Positions 25,442 through 35,849 of a stretch of 64,000 bases of DNA are shown piece by piece. The translations under genes were made by a program, and so were the position numbers. Position 1 is the first letter of the stretch. The number at the start of each line of letters is the position of its first letter. Origin of the DNA: Sclerodactyla briareus (lineage: Eukaryota > Echinodermata > Holothuroidea > Dendrochirotida > Sclerodactylidae); assembly GCA_026419785.1 (NCBI GenBank), contig JAODTK010003176.1, positions 62,001-126,000 of the forward strand. The letters are read 5' to 3'. A model generated the notes under the pieces. The model was not told the origin of the DNA. It worked only from the letters and a program-made list of their open reading frames with translations, and did no database searches.

Positions 25442-25469
25442 GGGGGCATCGCCCCGGGCGGTGCCCCCC
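25442..25469. other. GC-rich hairpin in the DIRS leader
   Basis: GGGGGCATCGCC and GGCGGTGCCCCC pair around a four-base loop with one mismatch. A second inverted pair, TATAGTCC (25,529) and GGACTATA (25,581), lies just downstream. Confidence 0.6.
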
Positions 25470-26229
25470 AGGTGGGTCGAAGCCCACTATAACAACGCTC
25501 CTCAAAACAAGAAAAATTTTTTGCCCCTTATAGTCCACGTACTGGCAGTGCCAAAAAATAGTGATTATAACAGAAAATAAGGACTATACGATGGCACCCC
25601 AAGGCCAATCCGTACTGTTACAAACGGGACACCACGTGACCGGAAAAATGCAAATGAGGTGAACTGGCCGAGACTAAGGCGACTCGATGAGAGACGCCCG
25701 AGAACGGCGCGCCGTACCTAAAACTACGTAGGATCGTAACGCTCTAAGCCAATGGGGTTATGAAAGCTAGCCGTCCCAAGGCCGACACGCCCCTGAATTG
25801 AAAACCCCGAAGGGGGATCTCTCGACCAACGTAGTCGAGGGTCGGAGAGATGGCTCAAACAGACCGTAAACGCATAGCGGAAAGAATGAGTCTGGTGACG
25901 AGGGGCTGGGACACCCAAATGGCCTTTTCCCTGATGGGACGGGAAAGGGTGACCCCCCAAAAGTGCAAATCGCGACGATCGCCACGAGTAGTGTGGCGGA
26001 GAACGGCAGACTAGGGACCGACGAGAGGGAGCAAGGACTCCCCGAAATTGGGCCCCAGGGAACCCGAAAGGGGAAAAAAGGGGCCTAATTTAACAGTTAC
26101 TGATACATCACGGATATCAGAAGAAAGAGGTTGTAAAGCGCTTGAAGGTAGTAAAGGAGGCTGAAGAAGGGCAAGGGAAACAAAAGAACTGGTGTAGTGC
26201 ACTGCGGCCAGTTCACCCCCAAAGAATGA

Positions 26230-26393
26230 GCGGCGAGACGTATAGTGCGTGTGCGGACGGTCGGTAGGTACTATCGAGCACCCGCACGGCCATAATTCTT
26301 TTTGGTGTGATATTGTGTAGTATTTTGGGCAATTGAGTCAAAACGCATAAGTATGTTTCGCGAGAGGTGGTAGGTAGCTTATGAAAGGTAAAT
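26230..26393. repeat. DIRS inverted terminal repeat, 5' side
   Basis: Reverse-complement partner of 18,409-18,586. Its outer end (26,345-26,393) also matches the second half of the internal complementary region. Confidence 0.85.
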
Positions 26394-26700
26394 TGTTACA
26401 GGAATTCCTTGCAGATCCCCAATAGCACTGGGTGAGGAGGGGGGGGGAGAGGCAATCCCTTGCTTGAATACCCATCAGGCAGTAAAGGACATTGTCAGTC
26501 CACCTCACAGAATTTGGAACATCTTTGATCAACAGTCTGCGTGGAGCTCCATGGAGCGATCTTGCCGATAATTGTTATATTTATACATATGGCTTTCCTC
26601 TCTCGTAACTACAAGAAATGAAAGGGTGTTGCTTCCAAATTGCATTTACAGGTAATTAGGAAACAAATTACTAGAGTAATAGCAACGCGAAAAGAAGAAG

Positions 26701-26734
26701 TCCTCACACACTCATAAATTTTCTTATGTGAGGA
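26701..26734. other. Hairpin TCCTCACA / TGTGAGGA
   Basis: Eight-base stem with an AT-rich loop. The core resembles the inverted-repeat end of the MITE at 5787-6057 and may be a solo relic of a related element. Confidence 0.4.
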
Positions 26735-26977
26735 TGATTTTTTGTAGCGAGGGTTTTTATAACTTGTAAAATAAATTACAAATATAAAAGCCTCACCCCT
26801 TTTGGGGGTGGGGGGGGGGAAAAATTTCTTTAATAATTTTACAATCTAATAGAAACGACTGCATTCCGCAACTTGACTCAGGCGGGGTCTCTCACAACGT
26901 GCTAAGTTTGGAGGGAAGGTGCATTTCCACTCTACAGTATTGTGTTATTGACGAATGGTGTTTTTTCTTTCTAACAG

Positions 26978-27040
26978 TAAAAAGGTATTGACCTTGGTAT
27001 TTTGGTATCACAGAGAGATGAATCTGCCACTGGGTTATGG
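26978..27040 (+). CDS. Candidate 63-base exon, unrecognised
   Basis: A strong acceptor (TTTTTTCTTTCTAACAG) and a good donor (ATGG|GTAAGC) bracket 63 bases open in one frame only (VLTLVFWYHREMNLPLGY). It is too short for any family assignment and could be chance. Confidence 0.22.
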
Positions 27041-27044
27041 GTAA

Positions 27045-28650
27045 GCAAATCAATGTATGTTGTCATCAATGTTAAGAGTATGTATCCTTGGTACCAAAAG
27101 GAATTCAGGATATTACACAGAAAGCAGACAATCATTTACAATATCTACTGTAAGGCAGAGCAGTTGCATGGTGATGAAAACCAGGATATCAGAGCAAGAT
27201 GACAATCAACACCCTGCACGCTGGTTGGAATTATTCCCCGGGGTGGCTCAAAATATATGAGAATGGGAAGAGTCAAGAGCACAACCAATCAGTTATGGAC
27301 AATGTAAAGGTTTTAAAGAGACCCAACTGTCGGTTTCAACATTGCCAATTGAATCATGTCAGGGATGAACATGCCTCGTCTCCATGAATTCTGATTGACA
27401 GTTAGGCCACAAGGTTAAACAGCTATTAAGCAGCGATGGATTCATTTTCCAAAGATTTCAAAAGCAAAATTACTGCATACATGTCATGATCAAGTTAGCT
27501 TGAAATTTCAAACCCACAAAATATGGAGGATCTATGGAAAAGTAAGTTGGCTTTCTCAACGGACCCACAAAGAAGTCAAAATCTTCATTTACTGTTACTT
27601 TCTGCAGCACACACCAATCTACGACTCCTTCAGAAGATAATCCAAAATATCTGACGTATATATGTGATCAATAGAAGAGGGTAGACAAGATTATTAAAAT
27701 GACGAGTTGGAAAATCATTGTAAGCAAATGTGAGGAGGAAACTGCCATATATCTGATCGACCTAAATGTATAGATCATACGAACACAGTTACATTTTCTG
27801 TAGGTATGGTCCTGTTAGAGGCAAAAGCGATAGGAATGTTACTGTACTGTAGGTTTTAGAGAAACATATCAAACAGCTCTACCAATGCAGTTCAAAACTA
27901 TTTATCAGTTTTACTGAGAGGTGATGTTTTGTATATCACGAACAAAACAGGTGTATGGCAAGTTTTCATTGGCCTACATGGGAAGAAAAAATCTCTACCA
28001 CATATATATGAACTGTGGTTTCCCCGTTCAACTCTTTCAGTCCTGAGGTTTTCCTCAAAAGGGCATAAGTGTCACAAGGTACCCACATTACCACCATGAA
28101 TACCATACAGAGATCTCAAAAACTTTCTCTCCTGTAGACGGCCTCGGTCAGAGGACTGTTGGTACCCGACAATGGGGCCGCATCAAGCGGTGATCGTAGG
28201 CAGAGGTGACGTCATTGCTGAGAGTGTGCGCACAGGGCCATCTGATAACCCTGCAAGCCATGAGTATTAATATCACCAATTGGACTCTTTCAAAATTCAC
28301 TGAGTGAGTAATTTCTGCATCACAGTATATCAGTGGATTTTATCAATCTTGCCATTTGGCACTTATAATTATAACGTCAGGTAAGGAGGAAAATTCTGAA
28401 AAGGAGATTGAAGCAGAGGGGGAAGAAAAAATAGTTCATGTAGGGACACTAGGAAATGTGGGGCTGGGTAAACTGCCAGGACGGTATTTATCCTGCATTC
28501 TTATTCAAGAAGGAAAATTGGTGATGAACATGAAAACAGGACAATATTCGTGGAAAGAAGTCATTCATAGACTGTGAAGCGACAAGTTACAGGTAAATGG
28601 GTCATTTCCAAAGCACTGTTATAATTGTAGGAGGAACCCTACAGCCCCAG
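27045..28650. other. Non-coding stretch, nothing recognised
   Basis: AT-rich, with short open frames. A 73-codon frame at 28,356-28,577 (Glu/Lys-rich start) has no clear splice context. Confidence 0.35.
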
Positions 28651-28659
28651 AAAAGGTGC

Positions 28660-30290
28660 GTCCTTAAAAAGCACATTTATGCAAGATTCGGACCTTACCC
28701 ACATGGCCACCCGAAAGAGGTCAAAGTCAGGTCAGAGGTCACACACATGAGGGTCAACAAGTATATCAAATGGTGAACATTCCAAGCCTTCGCAGATATC
28801 AATTGCTCCGATTATAGTCAAAAACAGTTTTTGACCATAAGTGACCTCGAATGAACCTTAATGATATGACCGTTTTTATGAGGTTTGTTACTCTCCATGT
28901 GAGAAAGTCCACTCCTAGGAGCAATTTGCATTATGATGAAACACACCAGTGCGATTGCCGAAAAAGACTAAATCAGTTTTTGGACCCTGAGTGCCCTTTA
29001 ATGACCTTTCAAATGAACATGGCGGTTTATGAAAATGTTTAACTCCATGTTGATGCATCCACTCCTAGAAGCATATTGCATCCAATGGACATGTCCAATG
29101 TTATTGCGAAAAAAGTATAAATTGAACTTTGACCCCTTGTAACTCCAATAGTAAGTCCGATCGAAGCGTGAGTTGTTTCTCTCCATAAAGCACACAAAGT
29201 CAATCACTATCCAAAAATAACCAGTTTATTTTTTTCCCGTAACTCCTTTAAATAAGCACATTATTCAAGATTTCAACCTTTAACCCACTGACCACCCGAC
29301 AGAGATGAAAGGAGGTCAAAGGTCACACACATTGCAGGTCAACAATTAGTCACCAGGGTGAAAACCATCCAGCCTTCGCAAGATATCAATTCTCCGATTA
29401 TAGCCCCAAACCAGTTTTTGACCACTAAGTGACTCGAAGACCTTTTAGATGATATGACAGTTTGTATGAGAATTGTTACTCTCATGTGATCATCCACTCC
29501 CAGGAGCATTTGCATTCTGATAAACCACACCCAGTGCTGCTATGCCGAAAAAGTACTAAATCAGTTTTGACCCCTAAGTGACTTTAATGACCTTCAGACA
29601 TGGCAGTTTCTATGAAAATTGTTACACTCCAGTGATGCATCCACTCTAGAAGCATATGGCATTCCAATGAAATTGTCCAATGTATTGCGAAAAAGGTATA
29701 AATTGAACTTGACCCCTTGTAAATAAGTGTCCGATCGAAGCGGAGGTGTTTCCCTTCTATTAAAGCACACAAAGCTCTACGCAAATCCAAAAGAACCAGT
29801 TTCTATTTTCTTGCCAGTTAAATCCGTAAAGAAGCACATTATTCATGATTCGACCTTAAACCACATGACACCCGACAGAGGTCAAATTCAGGTCAGAGGT
29901 CACAACATGCAGGTCAACAACTATTCAACAAATGGTGAACCATTCCAGCCTTCACAGAGATTCAATTCTCGATTGTAGCCAAAAAAACAGTTTTTTGACC
30001 CCTAAGGTGACCCCGAAATGACCTTTAAGGATATGCCAGTTTTCATGAGAATTGTTACTTTCCATGTGATACATCCACTCCTAGGAGATTGTGCATATCT
30101 GATGACACACCCAGTGCTATGCCCAAAAAATACTAACAATCAGTTTTGGACCCCAAGTGACCTTCAATGACCTTCAATGGACATGGCGGGTTTTTAAAAT
30201 TGTTACATCCATGTGATGCATCCACTCCTGGAAGCATATTGCATTCCCATGAACATGTCCAACGGTATTGTGAAATAAAAGTATTAAACT
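28660..30290 (+). repeat. ~580-base tandem array, about 2.8 units
   Basis: Units begin near 28,668, 29,255 and 29,833 with 'aagcacatt.at.caagatt' and share the order: AGGTCA cluster, 'agatatcaatt.ctccgatta', 'atgatatgac', 'tccactcctaggagca', 'gaaaaagtactaaatcag', 'tgcatccactcctagaagcatat', 'gaccccttgtaa'. Each unit contains two related ~150-base halves ('tccactcctaggagca' and 'tccactcctagaagca'). Copies differ by many single-base indels. Confidence 0.9.
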
Positions 30291-30309
30291 CATCATTTGG
30301 ACTGATTCA

Positions 30310-30800
30310 GGACAACTAATATTGCAAATTCAGTCCCAAATATTTACCCTCAGTGATCTTGATGGCTATTGAATAAATTTATCAGGACTGGTTAGTAGGT
30401 CCTATTCACAAAGTTTCGTACAAAATCCCTAACGTTGGAAAATAATTGCATTATTATTCTAATTATGCTAACGAGATGGTAAATTGAACACACAATAAGA
30501 CCTTCAGTGATTTTAAGCAATGAAAAATTTATTCGGGATCTGTTAGAAGGTCCTACTTCCCAAGTTTTGTGAGAATCCCACAAAGTTTTTAAATTTGCTA
30601 ATTGCTAATTGGGCAAACTATTATCAATAGTCATGCAAGATGACCTCCAGTGCCTCGGCACTTAGGAAAATTCATTGTGCATGATAGTGGCCTAGTCATC
30701 AAGTTCATGAAAAATCCAATGGAAGTTTTGAAATATCACATACATTATGCTATAATTAGGCTACTGGCCAAATGCAATGCAAAACTGACATCGGATGACC
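30310..30800 (+). repeat. Degenerate ~175-base tandem repeat
   Basis: Three blocks share 'gac(c)ttcagtgat', 'aaatttat(c/t)', 'ggtcctactt.c.aagttt.gt' and 'attgctaatt', at about 30,350, 30,500 and 30,640. It directly follows the 580-base array. Confidence 0.55.
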
Positions 30801-31075
30801 TTGAAATGTCGCCATGGTTTTTCGGGCTCCAAACAAACTACCCACAAACACCCACGTTCGTGTAAATCGCACGAAATTGAAAAGGTTGCGGAAAAACCTG
30901 CAAAATAGAGGGCAACAAATTCACGATATAGCCCATTTTCGCATTATCCGAGATTTTACTCTACGGGAACATGGTGACCAAGTTTGGGTCAATCGGATAA
31001 ACTGTTAAAGAATGAGAACGCTAACGCCCAAAGTTTCCGAAGGCGGAGACGGCGGGCACACGGCCCAAAACCATA

Positions 31076-31109
31076 ATATCCCCGAACACTTACAGTGTTG
31101 CGGGGATAT
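31076..31109. other. Strong hairpin at the end of an interspersed repeat
   Basis: ATATCCCCG pairs with CGGGGATAT and ACACT with AGTGT around a three-base loop, giving a 14-bp interrupted stem. It follows a GC-rich block 'ggcggagacggcgggcacacgg' trimmed here to its core 'gagacggcgggc' and ends the repeat-rich region. Confidence 0.7.
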
Positions 31110-31311
31110 AATGAGGCATTAAGTGAGAACCTTGGGAAAATTTGTTCCACTGTGCCCTATCTCTGCCAAAACTGTACCTATTGTATGGCACTCGCCACTC
31201 TGATTTGTGAAATTTTGATGTGATCTCTGTCATCTTTCATCTTAAATGTGCATTTCAATTCTTACGTTTTCCTGGCATTGATTCATGGAAAAGTAGAAAA
31301 AACTACAGTAT

Positions 31312-31381
31312 TCATTCTATATAGAAGCTCATGCTATCATTATTACAGTCTGCTTTTCTAACAAATTGTGTTTCCTGTGCC
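31312..31381 (-). CDS. Candidate terminal exon, minus-strand gene B
   Basis: On the minus strand the acceptor TTGCTTCTTTCTATTAG is very strong. It is followed by 22 codons, AQETQFVRKADCNNDSMSF then YIE and TGA. It may end the gene that starts at 35,843. The product is unknown. The phase does not join directly to the 32.2-kb exon, so another exon or an indel must lie between. Confidence 0.4.
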
Positions 31382-31399
31382 CTAATAGAAAGAAGCAAT

Positions 31400-32150
31400 G
31401 GAAAGTGAAAGTGAAGTGTGCCTGGAACATATGCTATCATTATAAATGTGTGATAGTAGTGGTACCAAGAAATCAATGATTCAATCAATGAGCAGGGCAT
31501 GCTTGGAGGTCAGTAGAAGTGCAAGGCATGACTTCAAGATTTGATTCCTTCTGAAGTATAAGAAGAAAAACCAATCCCCCAAAAATGGCGTCTCAGATCA
31601 GTCGATTTGTGAGATGAGACAGTGAATGAAAATGAGATAAAACCCTACTATTGATGGCATAATAGGGGGAGAAGAAAGTCAGCCTAAATACAAAGTCAAT
31701 GCAAAAATTTACTCTGTTAAATCTTTGTTACACAAGCATTGTGAACCTGATTTGAATTGGATGCACACAATTTTCAAGAATGAATAGATACAAAGCATCA
31801 TTGATTTCAAAGGGGAAAAAAATTCACTTTTACTTTAAGAAGTGGAAATGAAAATTCCAGCAATTACTGTGTAAACTCAAGGGTGAGTGTGACATTCATT
31901 TGGTTCCCCTCGTTACATCACTTACTCCCAAAAATGAAGAGTTTGGAAATTTAGACTTGTGGTTATCGAACATGCTCTTTTCATTCATGCTAGGTTTCAA
32001 AGCAAATCCGATGAAATTGGGAACTGTGAGTTTTCCCATTCTCTACTATAATTGTTGATTTGCATTCGCGCAGTACAGTACACGCCGATTAGAATGGGAT
32101 GCGGTAGATAGGTTTTACTAGGTTCCATTGCGAATAATATTGTATGACTT
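31400..32150. other. Non-coding stretch, probably intron of gene B
   Basis: Between two minus-strand candidate exons. No other feature was recognised. Confidence 0.3.
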
Positions 32151-32152
32151 AC

Positions 32153-32204
32153 TTCGTCTATTTCCTCCACCTTTTCCATGTACTGTACGTGCACATGCTG
32201 GCAC
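32153..32204 (-). CDS. Candidate internal exon, minus-strand gene B
   Basis: Acceptor TTCTTTCCTAATAG and an ideal donor GAA|GTAAGT bracket 52 bases on the minus strand. In one frame it reads CQHVHVQYMEKVEEIDE, a convincing helical, acidic segment. A second frame is also open. No family was recognised. Confidence 0.42.
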
Positions 32205-32412
32205 CTATTAGGAAAGAACAACATCCAAAATGTAAATGATGTGTACACAATGTACATTATTCAGTGAACCTGGAGGGGAATCCCTAAACTCTTGAAGGAA
32301 ATTCCCACTCAAGGGAACAGACAACACTTACGAGATTCCAAAATTGCTGATTACACATATGACAGTCTCATTATTCTGGTTGCCTTACATAAAACCATTT
32401 GTAATGGCTGGC

Positions 32413-32434
32413 TTATATATATATATATATATAA
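32413..32434. repeat. (TA)n microsatellite
   Basis: Eleven or so alternating TA units inside non-coding DNA. Confidence 0.9.
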
Positions 32435-32439
32435 ATCTA

Positions 32440-33470
32440 GTAATAAGATATATAATATGCTATGGTACCAGCACATCGATAATATGCAAGTGTTGATCTA
32501 CACACACATCAGGTGGGGAGCAGTGGAAGGAACCATTCAAGCCTCCCTCAAACGGGCTGGCTATACAGTATTAAGAAGAGGCCAGGGAATAACTTAATGT
32601 CAATCCATGAAAATACCGTCAAAATTTTGCCAGCATGGCGTAATCATACTGTACTGAAGTGTAGGTTTCTCTGAGCCTCCACACAGCCACAAAAGAAAAA
32701 CAAACACATGTGCTAATGTGTACAGCAACTTCATGTTATAATGAACCAAGTGCAGCACCAACCTTCTTAAAACTTCTGCACAAACAGACCTACCTGTGTC
32801 CAGTTTGGAGCGAACATTTTTATACTTCGGGTGATGGAACCTTCTTATTCAAAATCTGTGAAAAAAAAGTAAACATTACACTAATTTTAGACTTTTTATG
32901 TTCGGGAGGGCAGATAGCGACGAATTTCACCTTATTAGGCAGCATTCATAGTGGCGAACCGATCACAATCAAAGAGTTGTACACCGCAGCCTTTTTAATA
33001 CTGCAGAAATCGTACTGTGTGTGAATATCGCCTATTTGGGGAACATTCACGCGACAGTATTCATTCCATTTGGATGCATCCGAATCAGAACAGACTCTTC
33101 CTTCCATGTGTCGCTATTTTGGGAGAACACACCTTATCTGCTCTTGTTGAATTGGTAGATGGCTTATCACCACTCTGGGGGCCACCAATTTGCCCAAAAA
33201 GAACAAGGATTTCTTTATGTTCTATCACCCATAATAGTTTGACCTAATGTTTGAATATTGGTGATCACAGAAATTGTTTTCAATTGAGTTTGAGTCATCT
33301 GCAGCTATTGATCTACTCTTGATCATTACGCTATGTTTTGCTGGGTGGGCATGCTTGGGGCCAGCCACCCCACGTTCCCACTAGGTGGTGTGGACACGAA
33401 ACCACCGGCCTGGTTGAATTATGAATCGGCCAATGGGCACTGGGCAGGCCCAAGGACCGAGAATCGCCTG
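32440..33470. other. Non-coding stretch
   Basis: Short frames only. Likely intron of minus-strand gene B, or intergenic. Confidence 0.3.
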
Positions 33471-33479
33471 CTTAAATCC

Positions 33480-33628
33480 GGATGTTGTATCGAGTCCAGT
33501 CTCTGCCGATTTTGTTCTGGCCTCGTCCCCGGCCTCGTTTTTTTCCGAGAGCACCTACCTACAGGTACAATGTGAAAGCTGAGGCCCGGCCTCGATCCTC
33601 GGAGGTGGCCGGCCTCGACAACAACATC
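33480..33628. mobile_element. Small MITE with GGATGTTGT...TCGAG inverted ends and GGCCTCG repeats
   Basis: The left end GGATGTTGTATCGAG and right end CTCGACAACAACATCC are inverted copies. The interior carries repeated GGCCTCG in both orientations. It is about 150 bases with no coding capacity. Confidence 0.6.
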
Positions 33629-33939
33629 CCTGTTAAATACACATAAGCCTGGACTTCTGTCTGATATCGAGAGGATCACGGCCAAGATGCTGACCAACTG
33701 CGTAGTGCATTCAGGGGCTTCTAGAAGGATAATCGTTAGAGAGGAGGATTACACATGTTGTCCTAACTGGGCTCTCTCCTCCGCCACAGAAAAGTGTGTG
33801 GTGCCTCCATGCAGGTCACATCTCAATTTTTAAAGCTTGATTATTACATGGAGATAGTTGAAATTTTTGACTACAAGGAAGATACGGATTTTGGGCGTTC
33901 TAAATTAACAATACAATAAGCTGTACCAGCAATGTGGGC

Positions 33940-34450
33940 TAAAGAAAGCCACCACCAGCTACTCAACCCAGCTAGTCGAGTGCTTGGAATGATAAACGAA
34001 CCATAATTTCAAAGAGAAGAACATTTTTCTGAGGCTCTTCAAATCTCTTGTTCGTCTACATCTAGAAATCATATCACCCCGTATCTAACAGAAGGATATA
34101 TCATTACTTGAAATGTCAAAGGTTTACAAAGATGGTTCCCGGTTGTGTCTTCTCCCCAACGCAAGAAGACTAGCAAGTTGAATCTCACCCACACTTAATG
34201 CCGCACCTTCGGGATTACACGTGATCTGTGTTTAAATATGAATTACTTAAAAAGTTTATTCGAATCGAGCATTTTTTCGTAATGGTGACAGTGTAACCCC
34301 TGGTCTCCCTGCAATATTTTTAAAAACAGTTAGCGGCAGCTGAACCTCAGAAAAAACTTTTTCTCACAGAGAGTTGTTGATATGTGGAATCTGTCCTGAA
34401 CATTCCTCATCCTTCATCAATCAGTTCAAGGCACATAGCGACCATATTTG
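33940..34450 (+). pseudogene. LINE (CR1/L2-like) ORF2 3' end, plus strand, degenerate
   Basis: Plus-strand frames show RVLGMINE, LRKNFF...RVVDMWN and SINQFKAHSDHI. This is the order of the C-terminal part of CR1/L2-type LINE ORF2, after the reverse transcriptase. Many stops and indels. It runs head-on into the minus-strand copy at about 34,450. Confidence 0.6.
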
Positions 34451-34454
34451 AGAG

Positions 34455-35470
34455 ACTATCTGTAGCTCATATGAGCGGGAGCTCATATTATGGCTTGTGA
34501 CAGTACTGCTTCTGCCTTCCTCCAACAATTGTTCCATTCTTTCCACACTCTCGAAGAAGAAAGTATTTCTCCTGACCTCCAACCTTGTATACAACCGTGG
34601 CTTTATTTTCCTTGAGTTCCCTCTTACACACTTCGGGTCATGTGAAAAATCTTCCGGAGCTAAGTTTATACTCCCGTTGAACATATTATATAAAGTTATG
34701 AGATCTTGTCCGGTTATGCCTCTCCTGTAGTGTTGTTAATTCAGTTTCTTCTTGACCGAAGAGCTGGTAATCATTTCAAAAGTCATTCTCCTTTGGACTC
34801 CTTCTACTTATAGTCAATGTCTTTCTTCAAATAAAGTTTCCATACTTGTACACCGTGGTCTACATGGGTTCCACAATAACTTTTGTATAACTTCGCAACA
34901 ACCTTACTATTCAAGTTCTGTAATATTCATGCCCATTGTCTTGTTTGCTTTTTTCACTACCTTGGCACCGTGTTGACTCACTTTCATTGATGTACTAATA
35001 TATACCCCCCAAGGCCCCAGGCTCGTTTTCTTCATCTTGCTAGTCAGAAATCTCATTGTTATTCTGTACTGTCCATGCAGGTTTTGTCTCCAAATTAGCA
35101 CTGAAACTTTTCCATATGAAGTTTCGTACCACTGTTTAACTATTCCAGACTCTCTTTGTATACCTTCTATCTCGCTCATTGTTTTATCCCATTCGCCCCT
35201 TTGTATCATCATCGAACTCCTAATTGAGGAGTTCAATCCCTTCTTCCAAATCATCCATATACATGACATATACAGTGAAACTACAGTACCCAACACAGAT
35301 CCTTGTACAACCGAACTAGTCACTGGATCCCAAACCATTGCAGAGGAGGAAGAATTTTTTTTGGAAAGCCTGGAAAAAGTGTTGGATGGGTCGGTGATGA
35401 TTGGTTGGGAATTTGTAACTATCCAGGCCGCAATTGGGAGCTGCTGTAGGCCGCGGCATAGACATTTCAA
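34455..35470 (-). pseudogene. LINE (CR1/L2-like) reverse transcriptase fragment, minus strand
   Basis: A 187-codon minus-strand frame contains VVQGSVLG (the RT 'PQGSVLGP' block), GLNSSIRS followed by the position of the catalytic box (DDDTK in an adjacent frame near 35,208), SGIVKQWYETSYGK and VSTSMKVSQH-like text ending VVKKANKTMGM. A second frame (34,684-34,421) gives the C-terminal part: NMFNGSINLAPEDF, then KPRLYTRLEVRRNTFFF. The N-terminal RT and endonuclease are missing. Dead copy. Confidence 0.75.
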
Positions 35471-35771
35471 AGAAGTTTTTGATTTTTAAACGCAAGAAAA
35501 CTCATGTATAGGAGTGAAGGGTGAGACTGAGAAAGCGAGCCATCACCATCAGTACAGTTAGGTTCTCACTCCTCAGTGAAACGTTTTGTAGGCTAGGCTA
35601 GCCTACCCTACGTACTTCACAGATAGACCTTCACTGACGTGTATGGTGTGATATTGGGCATTAAAGTTCTTCATCATCATTGCATCCCATATCTATGATG
35701 CCAACACTGGGAATGAATTTTATCAAGGTGAGACCCCAGGCTCTACCTTTAGAGTAGCATAGCCTACTTAC

Positions 35772-35843
35772 ATCCTTCGACGAAGTTCTCGAGGGCGACC
35801 GACCTGACTGCATGATGTCCTTTTTCGCGGGTGTTGACTGCAT
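35772..35843 (-). CDS. Candidate first coding exon of minus-strand gene B
   Basis: On the minus strand an ATG opens 24 codons, MQSTPAKKDIMQSGRSPSRT followed by SSKD, and ends exactly at GAT|GTAAGT, an ideal donor. The exon and its upstream flank are CpG-rich, as expected near an unmethylated start. The Ser/Arg/Lys-rich N-terminus resembles a phosphorylated or disordered leader. Candidate downstream exons are at 32.2 and 31.3 kb; the LINE remains would then sit in intron 1. The product is unknown. Confidence 0.5.
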
Positions 35844-35849
35844 CTGTGT

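Larger units (their letters stand above)
24080..26229 (-). other. Unusual 2.1-kb 5' leader of the DIRS element
   Basis: This lies between the 5' terminal repeat and the gag-like region. It is CpG-rich and strongly purine-rich on the plus strand, hence pyrimidine-rich in the element's sense strand, with no recognisable protein. It holds a degenerate tandem repeat (24,270-24,690) and hairpins, and has no similarity that I can see to rRNA, tRNA or known DIRS parts. Confidence 0.5.
18409..26393 (-). mobile_element. DIRS-like tyrosine-recombinase retrotransposon, degenerate
   Basis: Minus-strand fragments match the order gag - RT - RNase H - tyrosine recombinase typical of DIRS elements. Ends at about 18,409 and 26,393 are inverted copies of each other (about 165-178 bases). 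A 97-base internal complementary region sits just downstream of the recombinase, at the 3' side. It matches the reverse complement of the outer ends of both terminal repeats, placed head to tail. This is the architecture that lets DIRS replicate through a circular intermediate. At about 8 kb it is long for the family (usually 5-6 kb) because of a 2.1-kb leader. The element is GC- and CpG-rich against an AT-rich background. All frames are interrupted. Confidence 0.9.

Noticed and set aside
24080..26229. Ribosomal RNA genes (GC-rich, rRNA-like look)
   Set aside because: I compared it by eye with conserved 18S and 28S blocks on both strands and found no match. It lies within the DIRS terminal repeats.
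28660..30290. CRISPR array
   Set aside because: Units are about 580 bases with diverged sequence and no short identical repeats separated by spacers. The DNA is eukaryotic.
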